Assembly (NCBI GenBank): GCA_016125045.1
Contig: WGML01000002.1
Location: 434,001 to 498,000 of the forward strand
Length of the DNA: 64,000 nt
Reading direction: 5' to 3'
Origin: a bacterium
GTDB taxonomy: Bacteria > Pseudomonadota > Alphaproteobacteria > Caulobacterales > Hyphomonadaceae
In this document: piece after piece, positions 1-9,626 of the stretch
Numbering within the stretch: position 1 is the first letter of the stretch
Layout: each line of letters begins with the position of its first letter
Notes under the pieces: model-generated
What the model saw: only the letters and a program-made list of their open reading frames with translations
The model's database searches: none
What the model was told of the DNA's origin: nothing
Made by a program: the position numbers and the translations under genes

Positions 1-513
1 GGCCACCACATGCAGATCGCCATCGCGCAGGAGCTGACCGGACTGCCGAAATTCCGCACGCAGTACGGCTTCACGGCGTTCTCGGAGGGCTGGGGGCTCT
101 ACACCGAGAAGCTCGGCAAGGAGATGGGCTTCTACACCGATCCCTATTCGAACTTCGGCCGGCTCGCGGGTGAAATCTGGCGCGCGATCCGCCTTGTGGT
201 GGACACCGGCCTTCACGCCAAGGGCTGGAGCGAGGAGGAGGCGGTGCAGTATTTCCTCGCCAACTCGCCGCAGCCGGAGGGGGCGATCCGTTCCGAAATC
301 CGGCGCTACATCGTCACGCCCGGTCAGGCCACGGCCTACAAGGTCGGCATGATCAAGATCCAGGACTTCCGGGAGAAGGCGCGCGCCGAACTCGGCGACA
401 AGTTCGACATCCGGGCGTTCCATGATGTGGTGCTCGGCGGCGGTTCTCAGCCGATGTCGGTGCTGGAGCAGCGCATCGATCGCTGGATCGAGCGTGTGAA
501 GGCGGAAGGCTGA
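1..513 (+). CDS. DUF885 family protein, C-terminal part (cut by window edge)
   Basis: The reading frame is open from base 1, so this is the C-terminal part (about 170 residues) of a longer protein; DUF885 proteins usually have around 550-600 residues. The fragment begins G-H-H-M-Q-I-A, which matches the conserved PGHH(L/M)Q segment of DUF885. The downstream FRTQYGFTAFSEGWGLYTE stretch is also typical, with an acidic and histidine-rich centre thought to bind metal. Members are putative zinc-dependent carboxypeptidase-like proteins, often exported. The signal peptide, if any, lies outside the window. The product is recognised at family level only. Confidence 0.85.
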   Translation, partial: GHHMQIAIAQELTGLPKFRTQYGFTAFSEGWGLYTEKLGKEMGFYTDPYSNFGRLAGEIWRAIRLVVDTGLHAKGWSEEEAVQYFLANSPQPEGAIRSEIRRYIVTPGQATAYKVGMIKIQDFREKARAELGDKFDIRAFHDVVLGGGSQPMSVLEQRIDRWIERVKAEG

Positions 514-551
514 ACCGGCGGGGCGTGCGCCTGGCTCGAGACGCCTGGGGA

Positions 552-923
552 TCAGACGTGCTGGTCGAACAGCACCGGGTTCCCGTCCGGATCGTTGATC
601 ACGAAATGGGCGGGGCCGGAGCCGGCCTCGTCCGCCTCGAGCACGGGGGTGATCCCGGCCGCCTTCAGCGCCTTCTGCAGGTCGCGGATGTCGGTGAAAT
701 CCTTCAGCGGCTGGGCGGTGTCGTCCCAGCCCGGATTGAAGGTGAGCGTGTTGCGATCGAACATGCCCTGGAACAGGCCGATCGTGGTTCCGTTATTGTG
801 CAGGATCAGCCAGTTCTGCGCGACGTCGCCGCCGAGGGGTTTGAAGCCCAGGGCCTCGTAGAAGGCGCGTGACGCCTTGATGTCCTTCACGGCGAGGCTG
901 ATCGAAAAAGCGCCGAGTTTCAT
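552..923 (-). CDS. VOC (glyoxalase/bleomycin-resistance fold) family protein
   Basis: This 123-residue protein has the single-module vicinal-oxygen-chelate pattern. It opens with FSISLAVKDIKASRAFYEAL and closes with FVINDPDGNPVLFDQHV. Those are the paired beta-alpha-beta-beta-beta halves used to build a dimeric metal site. The start is supported by GGGAG seven bases upstream of the ATG. Family members include isomerases, dioxygenases and resistance proteins, and nothing here fixes a substrate. It is convergent with the DUF885 gene, so the two do not form an operon. Confidence 0.85.
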   Translation of the reverse strand: MKLGAFSISLAVKDIKASRAFYEALGFKPLGGDVAQNWLILHNNGTTIGLFQGMFDRNTLTFNPGWDDTAQPLKDFTDIRDLQKALKAAGITPVLEADEAGSGPAHFVINDPDGNPVLFDQHV

Positions 924-1023
924 GGTGTGTCTCCCTTGGGGTCATTGAGGTCGCCCACTTGGAGGGAAGGATAGCGTCCGGAGGTCGCGTCGCCTACCGG
1001 GCGGCCCCCTGATCGTCGAGACG

Positions 1024-1587
1024 CTAGCCGGCGCGGCGCGACTGGGCCCAGGCGACGTACGCGACGGCGCGCTCCTCGGCCTCGCGCTCGACGGCAGCCC
1101 AGTCCAGCACATAGCGCGCGGCGAAGCCCGCGACCCCCCAGGCGTCATATTGCTCGACATGCGCAAGCTCGTGCGCCCAGAGCGGTAGGTTCTCGGCGTA
1201 GTGATCGGCGCGGAAGATGATCGTGTCGACCAGCGTCACCGCAACCGCGTCGCCCTGACGGATCGCAAGGCCGGCGACGCCGGTCGTCTGGGTTTCGTCG
1301 ACGCCGTAGTGCACGCGTTCAAGCATCTGCGGGTTGAAGAAGGGGACAAGGCCGTCGCGCACCGTGTCCGGCACGGGAAAAGTCGCGCCGGAGCGGGCGG
1401 CGTCGCGGGAGCGGATCAGCGAAACTTCAAGGGCGGCGGCGATGGCGCGACGCGAGAAGTCCAGCTGCGCCCGAGCGAAAGCGCCCATCGCACCCTTGAG
1501 CTCGTCGGTGACGATCGGGCTCTGCGCGTCCGCTGATGCGAAGGCGGCGAGCGCGGGCAGGCCGAGGAGGAAACGTCGGCGGAGCAT
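1024..1587 (-). CDS. Exported DUF4157-like protein with HELAHVEQ metal motif
   Basis: The protein has 187 residues when started at the ATG at 1587. That start gives a clear Sec-type signal peptide (MLRRRFLLGLPALAAFASADAQ), whereas a longer upstream frame lacks coding character. The key motif near residue 140 is HELAHVEQYDAWG, an HExxH zinc-binding signature. This form is typical of DUF4157 proteins, which carry a metallopeptidase-like domain also found next to toxins. The family function is not firmly established. It is probably an exported, zinc-binding, peptidase-like protein. Confidence 0.7.
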   Translation of the reverse strand: MLRRRFLLGLPALAAFASADAQSPIVTDELKGAMGAFARAQLDFSRRAIAAALEVSLIRSRDAARSGATFPVPDTVRDGLVPFFNPQMLERVHYGVDETQTTGVAGLAIRQGDAVAVTLVDTIIFRADHYAENLPLWAHELAHVEQYDAWGVAGFAARYVLDWAAVEREAEERAVAYVAWAQSRRAG

Positions 1588-1715
1588 TGTGTCTGCGGGT
1601 CCCTTCCCTGAGACGCGAGATGGAGGATGGATCATCAAAGCCCGAACCGCCTGAATGTCCGCTGAATGCGGCGGAGTGTGGGCGCCCGAGCGGCGGGTTT
1701 CGCGAGGGGCCGGGG

Positions 1716-2147
1716 TCAGTCCGGGCGGGAGCCGATCCACACGGCGACGCCGAGGAGGAGGACGCCGACCGCGCCGGTGAGCCAGAGCGCCGGATGCGCC
1801 ACGAGTTCAAAGGCGGCGAACCCCAGGGCGATGCCCGTCCACGCGGCGATCTTGGCTGGCCGCGGGATCGCGCCGCGCTCGCGCCAGGCGATGAGCGGCG
1901 GTCCGATGGTGCGGTGGGTGAGGAGCCAGCGTTCAAGGCGCGGCGAGGCGCGGGCGAAACAGGCCGCGGCGATGATGAAGAACACGGTCGACGGCAGCAG
2001 AGGCAGGAAGGCGCCGACAAACCCGACACCGACGAAGAAGACCCCGAGCGCGAGGAAGACGCCGCGAATGACTCCTCCGCCGTTGGTCGAGCGTCCGTTC
2101 CCGGCTGGGTCGCCGTCGTCGCCCGTGGGTTCGGAGGAAGACGGCAC
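1716..2147 (-). CDS. DUF454 (YbaN-like) inner-membrane protein
   Basis: A small membrane protein with a run of hydrophobic helices. It contains VGFVGAFLPLLPSTVFFIIA followed by the CFARASPRLERWLLTH segment, which is the hallmark of DUF454/YbaN proteins. The function is unknown; E. coli YbaN lies beside priC and apt. The start is uncertain. I chose a GTG at 2147 (143 residues) because no ATG fits and the frame upstream runs antiphase into the DUF924 gene. It lies downstream of uvrC and the DUF924 gene on the same strand and may be cotranscribed with them. Confidence 0.7.
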   Translation of the reverse strand: MPSSSEPTGDDGDPAGNGRSTNGGGVIRGVFLALGVFFVGVGFVGAFLPLLPSTVFFIIAAACFARASPRLERWLLTHRTIGPPLIAWRERGAIPRPAKIAAWTGIALGFAAFELVAHPALWLTGAVGVLLLGVAVWIGSRPD

Positions 2148-2251
2148 ACGCGCTCTCCGGCGAGATGGCTTGCGGCGATCTGAAACCGCGCCTCGCGATG
2201 CAGTAGCCCAAGGCGGCGAGCGAGGCAAAGCGGTTGGCCGCAGAGTAATGT

Positions 2252-2734
2252 TCAGCCGCGGAAGCCGCCGCCTGCGAGAAACGCGGCCTCGTCCGGCGTC
2301 GTCGTGCGGCCAAGTTCGGCGTTGCGGTGAGGAAAGCGGCCGAAGCGCGCGATGACGTCGGCGTGCACCACGGCGTAGCGCTCGAACTCGGCGTGCTCGA
2401 ACGGTAGGTAGAAGAAGATGCGCAGCGGCATTTCGATCGATGCATCGTGACTCGCGGCGATCGCGGCGCGCGCGTGGAGGAGCGCGAGCGGGTCGGTTGC
2501 GTAGGCGTGGGCCGAGCCGCGCCAGATGTTCCGGGGGAGCTGGTCGAGAAGCAGGATCAGGCCGAGCGCCGAGCGGGCGTCGACGGCGCGGTCGTCCAGT
2601 TCCCGGCGCGCGGCGGCATGATGGGCGGGCTCGAAGGCGCGGCAGGCGTCGTCGAAGGCGGGATCCTTCCTGAACCATCGCTTCGGCCCGGCGTCGGCCC
2701 AGAAGTCGGCGAAGGCGAGGAGGGGGGAGGTCAT
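2252..2734 (-). CDS. DUF924 family protein
   Basis: This 160-residue protein begins LLAFADFWADAGPKRWFRKD and contains LILLLDQLPRNIWRGSAHAY and FYLPFEHAEF. These are strongly conserved DUF924 segments (alpha-helical, TPR-like fold). The biochemical role is unknown. The ATG at 2734 is preceded by GGGGGGAGG-like purines on the coding strand. It begins seven bases after the uvrC stop, so the two genes probably share a transcript. An upstream in-frame start would overlap uvrC and is less likely. Confidence 0.8.
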   Translation of the reverse strand: MTSPLLAFADFWADAGPKRWFRKDPAFDDACRAFEPAHHAAARRELDDRAVDARSALGLILLLDQLPRNIWRGSAHAYATDPLALLHARAAIAASHDASIEMPLRIFFYLPFEHAEFERYAVVHADVIARFGRFPHRNAELGRTTTPDEAAFLAGGGFRG

Positions 2735-2741
2735 CTTTGGA

Positions 2742-4715
2742 TTATCCGGTCTGCTGAAAATGATCATGGATGCGGCGGGCGAGCGCTTCGTTCACGCCCT
2801 CGACGGTGAGGAGGTCCGCAACCGTCGCACGCGACACCCCGCGCGCCGATCCGAAACGGTGCAGCAGGGCCTTTTTCCGCGCCGCGCCGACGCCGGCGAT
2901 ATCGTCGAGCGGGCTCCGGGTGATGTCGGCCGAGCGCTTGGCCCGGTGGGCGCCGATCGCCCAGCGGTGCGCCTCGTCGCGGAGGCGCTGGAGATAGTAG
3001 AGCGCGGGGTCCGACATCGGCAACTGGAAGGCCGGCTTTCCCGGGCGATGGAATTGTTCGCGGCCGGCGTTGCGGTCGGGCCCCTTGGAGATGGCGACGA
3101 TGTTGAGGTCCCCGGATGCAAAACCGACCTCGGCGAGCGCCTCCTGCACGGCGGAGAGCTGGCCGAGACCGCCGTCGATGAGCACGAGATCCGGCCAGGC
3201 GTCCGGGCGGCGCGGCGGCGACGCGCCATCAGCGCCGGCGTTCAGGTCCTCGGCTTCCTTCTTCAGGCGTGAGAAGCGGCGGCGCATCACCTCTCGCATC
3301 ATTCCGAAGTCATCGCCCGGCTCGATCCCGGCGTCCTTGATGTTGAACTTGCGATAGCTGGTTTTCTCGAAGCCCTCCGGTCCGGCGACGATCATGCCGC
3401 CGACCGCGTTCGATCCCATGATGTGGGAGTTGTCATAGACCTCGATCCTGCGCGGGGGGGATTCGAGCCCGAACACCTTCTGCACCGCGGCGAGGATCGC
3501 CTCCTGGTTGCGGGTCTCGGCGAGGCGGCGGGCGAGCGCCTCGCGGGCGTTGAGCTGGGCCTGGTCGACGATCTCGCGCTTCTCGCCGCGCTGGGGGGTG
3601 CGGATCTCGACCTTGCGATCGGCGCGCAGTTGCAGCGCCGCGGCGAGCAGATCCGCGCTCGCGGGCGCAAGATTGGTAAGCACCAGGCGGGGCGGCGGCC
3701 GGTCGTCATAGAACTGGGCGATGAAGGCGGCGAGCACGTCCTCGGCCGCGTCATCCTTGTCGCAGCGGGGATAGTAGGCGGTCGCGCCCCAGTTCTGACC
3801 GACACGGAAGAAGAAGGCCTGCACGCAGGCCTGCCCCGCGTCGGTGTGGATCGCGAACACGTCCGCCTCCTCGACGCCGTCGGGATTGATCGACTGGCTC
3901 GCCCGGACGGCCGCGATGGCGCGGATGCGGTCGCGCAGCCGGGCGGCGGTTTCAAAGTCGAGTCGGGCGGCGGCGGCGTCCATGTCGGCCGAGAGCTGCG
4001 CCTGGAGCTGGTCGGCCTCGCCGCGCAGGAACCGGCGCGCCTGATCGGCGAGGGCGGCGTAGTCCGCCTGCGAGATCACCCCGACGCATGGCGCCGAGCA
4101 GCGTCCCATCTGATGCAGCATGCAGGGACGGGACCGCGCAGCGTAGACGCTGTCTGTGCAGGTGCGCAGCAGGAACGCCTTCTGCAGCGTGTCGAGCGTG
4201 CGGTCGACCGCGCCCGCCGAAGCGAACGGCCCGAAATACTGGCCCTTGAGGCGTTTCGCGCCGCGATGCTTCAGCACCTGCGGCGCCTCATGATCGTCGC
4301 GGATCAGGATGTGCGGAAACGTCTTGTCGTCCCGCAGGATGATGTTGAAGCGGGGTTTGAGGCGCTTGATGAGGTTCGCCTCAAGGAGCAGCGCCTCCAT
4401 CTCGCTCGCGGTAACGACGAACTCCATGGACCGGGTGAGCTGGATCATCCGCGCGATGCGCTGGGTGTGCCCGCCGAGCTTGGCGTAGCTGGCGACGCGG
4501 GCCTTCAGGCTTTTGGCCTTGCCGACATAGAGCGACTCCCCGTCCTCGCCGTACATGCGGTAGACGCCAGGACGCGCGGGCAGGCGTTTGAGGTGGTCGC
4601 GGATCACCTCCACCCCCGAAAGCGCGGCGCCCCCAACCTCTTCCGGGGCGCGGTCCGCGCGTGCATCGGCCTCGGGCGGCGCAGATGGGTCTGGTGAGTC
4701 GGCGGCTTCGTTCAT
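2742..4715 (-). CDS. uvrC: Excinuclease ABC subunit C
   Basis: UvrC makes the 3' and 5' incisions around bulky DNA lesions in nucleotide excision repair after UvrAB loading. At 657 residues it is full length. The order is an N-terminal GIY-YIG nuclease domain near residues 45-125 (RPGVYRMYGEDGESLYVGKA), a UVR domain (LDFETAARLRDRIRAI), the RNase H-like UvrC domain containing VYDNSHIMG, and a C-terminal double helix-hairpin-helix (DDIAGVGAARKKALL). An acidic, Pro/Ala-rich 35-residue N-terminal extension precedes the nuclease domain. It is divergent from the aminotransferase gene and followed closely by the DUF924 gene. Confidence 0.97.
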   Translation of the reverse strand: MNEAADSPDPSAPPEADARADRAPEEVGGAALSGVEVIRDHLKRLPARPGVYRMYGEDGESLYVGKAKSLKARVASYAKLGGHTQRIARMIQLTRSMEFVVTASEMEALLLEANLIKRLKPRFNIILRDDKTFPHILIRDDHEAPQVLKHRGAKRLKGQYFGPFASAGAVDRTLDTLQKAFLLRTCTDSVYAARSRPCMLHQMGRCSAPCVGVISQADYAALADQARRFLRGEADQLQAQLSADMDAAAARLDFETAARLRDRIRAIAAVRASQSINPDGVEEADVFAIHTDAGQACVQAFFFRVGQNWGATAYYPRCDKDDAAEDVLAAFIAQFYDDRPPPRLVLTNLAPASADLLAAALQLRADRKVEIRTPQRGEKREIVDQAQLNAREALARRLAETRNQEAILAAVQKVFGLESPPRRIEVYDNSHIMGSNAVGGMIVAGPEGFEKTSYRKFNIKDAGIEPGDDFGMMREVMRRRFSRLKKEAEDLNAGADGASPPRRPDAWPDLVLIDGGLGQLSAVQEALAEVGFASGDLNIVAISKGPDRNAGREQFHRPGKPAFQLPMSDPALYYLQRLRDEAHRWAIGAHRAKRSADITRSPLDDIAGVGAARKKALLHRFGSARGVSRATVADLLTVEGVNEALARRIHDHFQQTG

Positions 4716-4803
4716 GGCGTCCTGAAACTAGGGTGGATCGGGCGCCGGGGCCAAGGGGCGGCATTTGATCGAGGCGTCGCCCCGTGCGAGGAGAGTGCGG
4801 AAT

Positions 4804-6031
<1,228 letters not shown>

Positions 6032-6037
6032 CCTCTT

Positions 6038-6820
6038 TCAGAAGATCGAATAGCCGCCGTCGATGATCAGCGTGTCGCCGGTGTGATAGGCCGAGGCGCG
6101 GGAGGCGAGATAGACCGCAGCGCCGCCGAAATCCGCCGGCTCGCCCCAGCGCCGGATCGGCACGCGCGGGATCACTTTCTCGGCGAAGGCGGAGGATGAT
6201 TGCGCGCCTTCCGTCATGTCGGTTGCAATCCAGCCCGGAAGGATCGCGTTCGCGCGCACCCCGTAACGCGCGTGCTCGACCGCGATCGCCTTCATCATCG
6301 AGATGACGCCGCCCTTCGTCGCAGCGTAAGCCTGCGATCGCGCCGCCCCCTCGATCGCGGCGATCGAGGCGGTGACGACGAGCGATCCGCCGGGATCGCC
6401 TCTGCCCGCGCGGTCGATCATGTGGCGGCAGGCTTCGCGGAAGGTGAAGAACACGCCGTCGAGATTGACCGCCAGCGCCTTGCGGTAGGTTTCGGTCGGG
6501 AAGTCCGCGAAGGATTTCGCCCCGCCGGAGACGCCGGCGTTCGCGAAGACCGAATCCACGCGGCCGAAATGCTTCAACGTTTCGGCCATTCCCTCGGCGA
6601 CCGCGGCTTCGTCGGCGACGTCGACCACGAGCGCGTGCACATCGCGTCCGGCGCCAGACAGGGCGGTGGTCGCCTCGGCGTTGCGGGCGGCGTTCGAGCC
6701 CCAGATGGCGATCGAGGCGCCGGCCTCGGCGAGCGCGGTCGCCATGCCGAGACCGATGCCGCGATTGCCGCCGGTGACGAGCGCGACGGTGCCGGAAAGA
6801 TCAAAGGCGGAATAGGGCAT
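6038..6820 (-). CDS. Short-chain dehydrogenase/reductase (SDR)
   Basis: A classical 260-residue SDR. The cofactor motif TGGNRGIG is at residues 16-23, NAG is at 94-96, and the catalytic triad is Ser152, Tyr165 and Lys169 (YAATK). The C-terminal PGWIATDM and DGGYSIF segments complete the Rossmann fold. Members reduce or oxidise alcohols and ketones with NAD(P)H. Specificity here is unknown; neighbours give no pathway clue. It resembles the gluconate 5-dehydrogenase or 2-deoxy-D-gluconate dehydrogenase group. Confidence 0.9.
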   Translation of the reverse strand: MPYSAFDLSGTVALVTGGNRGIGLGMATALAEAGASIAIWGSNAARNAEATTALSGAGRDVHALVVDVADEAAVAEGMAETLKHFGRVDSVFANAGVSGGAKSFADFPTETYRKALAVNLDGVFFTFREACRHMIDRAGRGDPGGSLVVTASIAAIEGAARSQAYAATKGGVISMMKAIAVEHARYGVRANAILPGWIATDMTEGAQSSSAFAEKVIPRVPIRRWGEPADFGGAAVYLASRASAYHTGDTLIIDGGYSIF

Positions 6821-6856
6821 GGCGGGAGTCCTGATCGGTGGTGGATTGGGGCCGCG

Positions 6857-7291
6857 TCAGTCCGCGGCGGTCTGGTCGAAGAAGACGCCGAGCGTCTCGA
6901 TCCATTCAAGCGTTTTTTCGTCGACCCCTTCGTCGCGCAGCATGTCCGCGAAGAGCTGGGACGCGCGCGGGGCCGATCCGCACTGGGCGACGGCGGTCTG
7001 GACGGCGGGGACGGCGAGGTCGACGAAATCCTCCACGAGCGACTGCACCCGCGGGCCCGCGGTTGCGAGCCGCAGCAGGACCTGCGGGGCGGACTGCTCG
7101 CGGTCGAAGGAGCCTGCCAGCTCGCGCACGAAACGGATGTCGCCGGTATGCTGACGCGCGAACGTGTTCAGCACCTGCGTCTTCTTCCAGTCCACCCACT
7201 CCGCCGTGCACGGCTCCGGCTCGAGGCTCGCGCAGGCGGAGATCGCGAGGCCCGTGCTCGCAAGCAGGACGGTGCGAAGGACGGTGAGCAT
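6857..7291 (-). CDS. Putative lipoprotein, unknown function
   Basis: A 144-residue protein starting MLTVLRTVLLASTGLAISACASLEPE. It has a type II signal peptide with lipobox ISAC, so it is probably lipid-anchored. The ATG at 7291 has GGAG about nine bases upstream. The mature part is helical, with a conserved-looking CTAEWVDWKK segment and several Cys. I do not recognise the family. It is downstream of a tandem-repeat array lying in the divergent region shared with the exported protein gene at 7540. Confidence 0.75.
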   Translation of the reverse strand: MLTVLRTVLLASTGLAISACASLEPEPCTAEWVDWKKTQVLNTFARQHTGDIRFVRELAGSFDREQSAPQVLLRLATAGPRVQSLVEDFVDLAVPAVQTAVAQCGSAPRASQLFADMLRDEGVDEKTLEWIETLGVFFDQTAAD

Positions 7292-7340
7292 GGGCGGGGG
7301 CTCCTTGCGGGCTCCGGGCGACAATCCCGGACCTATGATG

Positions 7341-7437
7341 CTGGCCAGTGGGCGCTGGCGGGTGAACACTGGCGGATGACTTTGGCTGGCAGACACCGGC
7401 CGACAGACATTGGCCGACAGACACTGGCCGGGCGATG
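7341..7437. repeat. Intergenic tandem array, seven 14-bp units
   Basis: Seven contiguous degenerate units of 14 bp (one is 13) fill the divergent intergenic region. Examples are CTGGCCAGTGGGCG, CTGGCGGGTGAACA, CCGGCCGACAGACA and TTGGCCGACAGACA. The conserved core is TGGC. There are no spacers, so it is not a CRISPR. The 14-bp period is not a multiple of three, so it is not coding. It sits 50 bp upstream of the lipoprotein start and about 100 bp upstream of the gene at 7540. Confidence 0.8.
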
Positions 7438-7539
7438 CGATCGTGGCAAGCCGCGCCTTCGCAGTGTCCCTGATTTCGCCTGTTTTCACCGTCAGTCTCT
7501 CGGCAAACAGCGATGGACCTGATGAACGGGAGGCTCGGC

Positions 7540-8034
7540 ATGGACGGGAAACGGGGCGGCTTCGGCGGCGGGATTGCGCCGGCGGTGCGGCGCGCCGCGC
7601 TCGTGATCGGCGTCATGCTTGTGGTCACGGCGGGGGCGGCGACCGCCCAAACTGCGAATGCTCCATCCGCCGATGCGCCCAACCGGGCGATGACCGCCGA
7701 GGAGATCCGCTCAGAACTGTTCGGCGTCGACATGTCCGGTTTCACCAGCTCGTTCTCGCCCGAGGGGCCGGTCGCCTGGCGCGAATGCATCGAGCCCGAG
7801 GGCGCGACGCTTTATGATTTTGCCGGAGAGGTCCGCCGCGGGCGGCTCACGGTCTCAGATGAGGGCGGTGCGTGTTTCGCCTATGAGGACACAGCGTTTG
7901 AAAGCGAAAGCTGCTACCGCGTCAGCCGCGTCGGGACGGCGGGTTATGTGTTCTGGGGCGGGGGCGTCTTCCACGCGACGAAGGTCGTGCGCGGCGTGCG
8001 GCGGTGCGAGGGCGCGGACGTTCCGATCAGCTGA
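7540..8034 (+). CDS. Exported protein of unknown function
   Basis: A 164-residue protein with a hydrophobic signal segment (APAVRRAALVIGVMLVVTAG) ending in a probable ATAQ cleavage region near residue 37. The ATG at 7540 is favoured over an ATG at 7513 because GGGAGG sits six bases upstream. The mature domain has Cys pairs (WRECIEPEG, GGACFAYED, ESESCYRVSR, VRRCEGADV) compatible with two disulfides and a small beta-rich fold. No family is recognised. It ends 60 bases before the FAD oxidase start. Confidence 0.75.
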   Translation: MDGKRGGFGGGIAPAVRRAALVIGVMLVVTAGAATAQTANAPSADAPNRAMTAEEIRSELFGVDMSGFTSSFSPEGPVAWRECIEPEGATLYDFAGEVRRGRLTVSDEGGACFAYEDTAFESESCYRVSRVGTAGYVFWGGGVFHATKVVRGVRRCEGADVPIS

Positions 8035-8093
8035 AGGCGGGTCGTGATCTGCGGGTGCTTTCCGGGCGGGCGACGTTGAGGCAGGATCGGATC

Positions 8094-9536
8094 ATGGCTG
8101 ACGATGTTTCCTCCGCGCATCCCATAGGCGAGGCAGAGGCCGCCGCGCTCGTGCAGCGACTGCGCACCGCGCTTGGCGACAAGGGCGTGTCGACCGATCC
8201 GCATGAAATCGCCCCGCACATCCAGGACTGGCGCGGACGGTGGCGCGGCTGGACGCCGGTGCTTGTGAAGCCCGCCTCGACCGAGGAGGTCGCCCGCGCT
8301 GTCCGCATCTGCGCGGAGGCGGGCGCGTCGATCACGCCGCAGGGCGGAAATTCGGGTCTGGTGAATGGCGGGGTTCCCTATGGCGAGGTGCTGATCTCGC
8401 TGCGGCGGATGAACCAGGTGCGGGAGGTGGACCCCCGGAATGATGCGATGACGCTGGAGGCGGGCGTCGTGCTCACCGAAGCGCAGCGGGTCGCCGACGA
8501 GGCGGGCCGCCTGTTTCCGCTGTCACTTGGGGCGGAGGGGGTCGCGACCATCGGCGGGCTGATCTCCACCAATGCCGGCGGCGTGGCGGTGCTGCGTTAC
8601 GGAATGATGCGCGACCTCGTTCTGGGGCTTGAGGTGGTGCTGCCGGACGGGCAGATCTGGAACGGGCTGCGGGCGCTTCGCAAGGACAATACTGGCTATG
8701 ACCTGAAACACCTGTTCATCGGTGCGGAGGGCACGCTCGGCGTCGTCACGGCGGCGACGCTCAAACTGTTTCCGCGGCCCGCCGTCCGCGAGACGGCCTG
8801 GGCGGTGGTGGCGTCGCCCGACGACGCGGTGGCGCTGTTGGCGCGGGCGAAACATCTGTCGGGCGGGGCGGTGACCGGTTTTGAACTCGTCCCCAGCCTG
8901 GCGCTCGATCTGGTGGTCGAGCATCTCCCCGGCGCGAGGGACCCGCTGCCGGCGTCGGCGCCATGGCGGGTGCTGATCGAGCTGTCGCTGCCGCGAGCGG
9001 AGGGCGCGCGCGAGCTGATGGAAGCAATCCTCGCGGACGCGATGGAGGCCGGGCTCGCCTCCGACGCCGCGATCGCGGGCAACGAGGCGCAGCGCGCGGC
9101 CATGTGGCGGATCCGGGAGAATATCGCGGTCGCGGAAAAGGCGCATGGCAAGGCGCGCAAGCACGATGTCTCGGTGCCGGTCTCGCGCCTTCCCGACTTC
9201 ATGACGCGCGCCGGCGCACTGGTCGAGGCGACGTTGCCGGGGGCGACGATCATCGCCTTCGGCCATGTCGGCGACGGCAACATGCACTACAATGTGGTTC
9301 CACCGCGGGGCGTGGATCCGGAGGCGTTCGTCGAGGACGCAGGGGCGCCCGTCACCCGGGCTATCCACGACCTTGTCACCGAGCTGAACGGCTCGATCTC
9401 CGCCGAGCACGGCGTCGGCAAGCTCAAGCGCGAAGAGCTCGCCGACCGGAAAGCCGGAGTGGAGCTGGACCTGATGCGGGCGGTGAAGCAGGCGCTCGAT
9501 CCCGCTGGCCGCATGAATCCGGGGCGGGTGCTCTGA
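8094..9536 (+). CDS. FAD-binding oxidase (GlcD/D-2-hydroxyacid dehydrogenase type)
   Basis: A 480-residue flavoprotein with an N-terminal PCMH FAD-binding domain and a C-terminal FAD-oxidase domain. The N-terminal domain carries ITPQGGNSGLVNGG near residue 85 and a second cluster LGAEGVATIGGLISTNAGG. The C-terminal domain ends with GHVGDGNMHYNV and EHGVGKLKR. This layout is that of D-lactate, D-2-hydroxyglutarate and glycolate (GlcD) dehydrogenases, which pass electrons to quinone or electron-transfer flavoprotein. Which 2-hydroxyacid is used cannot be told. The start at 8094 gives a normal N-terminus; an earlier in-frame start would overlap the previous gene. Confidence 0.9.
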   Translation: MADDVSSAHPIGEAEAAALVQRLRTALGDKGVSTDPHEIAPHIQDWRGRWRGWTPVLVKPASTEEVARAVRICAEAGASITPQGGNSGLVNGGVPYGEVLISLRRMNQVREVDPRNDAMTLEAGVVLTEAQRVADEAGRLFPLSLGAEGVATIGGLISTNAGGVAVLRYGMMRDLVLGLEVVLPDGQIWNGLRALRKDNTGYDLKHLFIGAEGTLGVVTAATLKLFPRPAVRETAWAVVASPDDAVALLARAKHLSGGAVTGFELVPSLALDLVVEHLPGARDPLPASAPWRVLIELSLPRAEGARELMEAILADAMEAGLASDAAIAGNEAQRAAMWRIRENIAVAEKAHGKARKHDVSVPVSRLPDFMTRAGALVEATLPGATIIAFGHVGDGNMHYNVVPPRGVDPEAFVEDAGAPVTRAIHDLVTELNGSISAEHGVGKLKREELADRKAGVELDLMRAVKQALDPAGRMNPGRVL

Positions 9537-9626
9537 ACCGGCGAACTGGGACCGACAGCGTTTGCAGCCGGCGAAGAAGTGTGGGACATCCGGCGAGGCG
9601 TGCGGAGGTCCGAACGGAGACGGGTC

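Noticed and set aside
6200-7522. Long plus-strand frame opposite the SDR and lipoprotein genes
   Set aside because: Composition is shadow-like (Arg, Gly and Asp blocks) and both minus-strand genes have good family or signal-peptide evidence.
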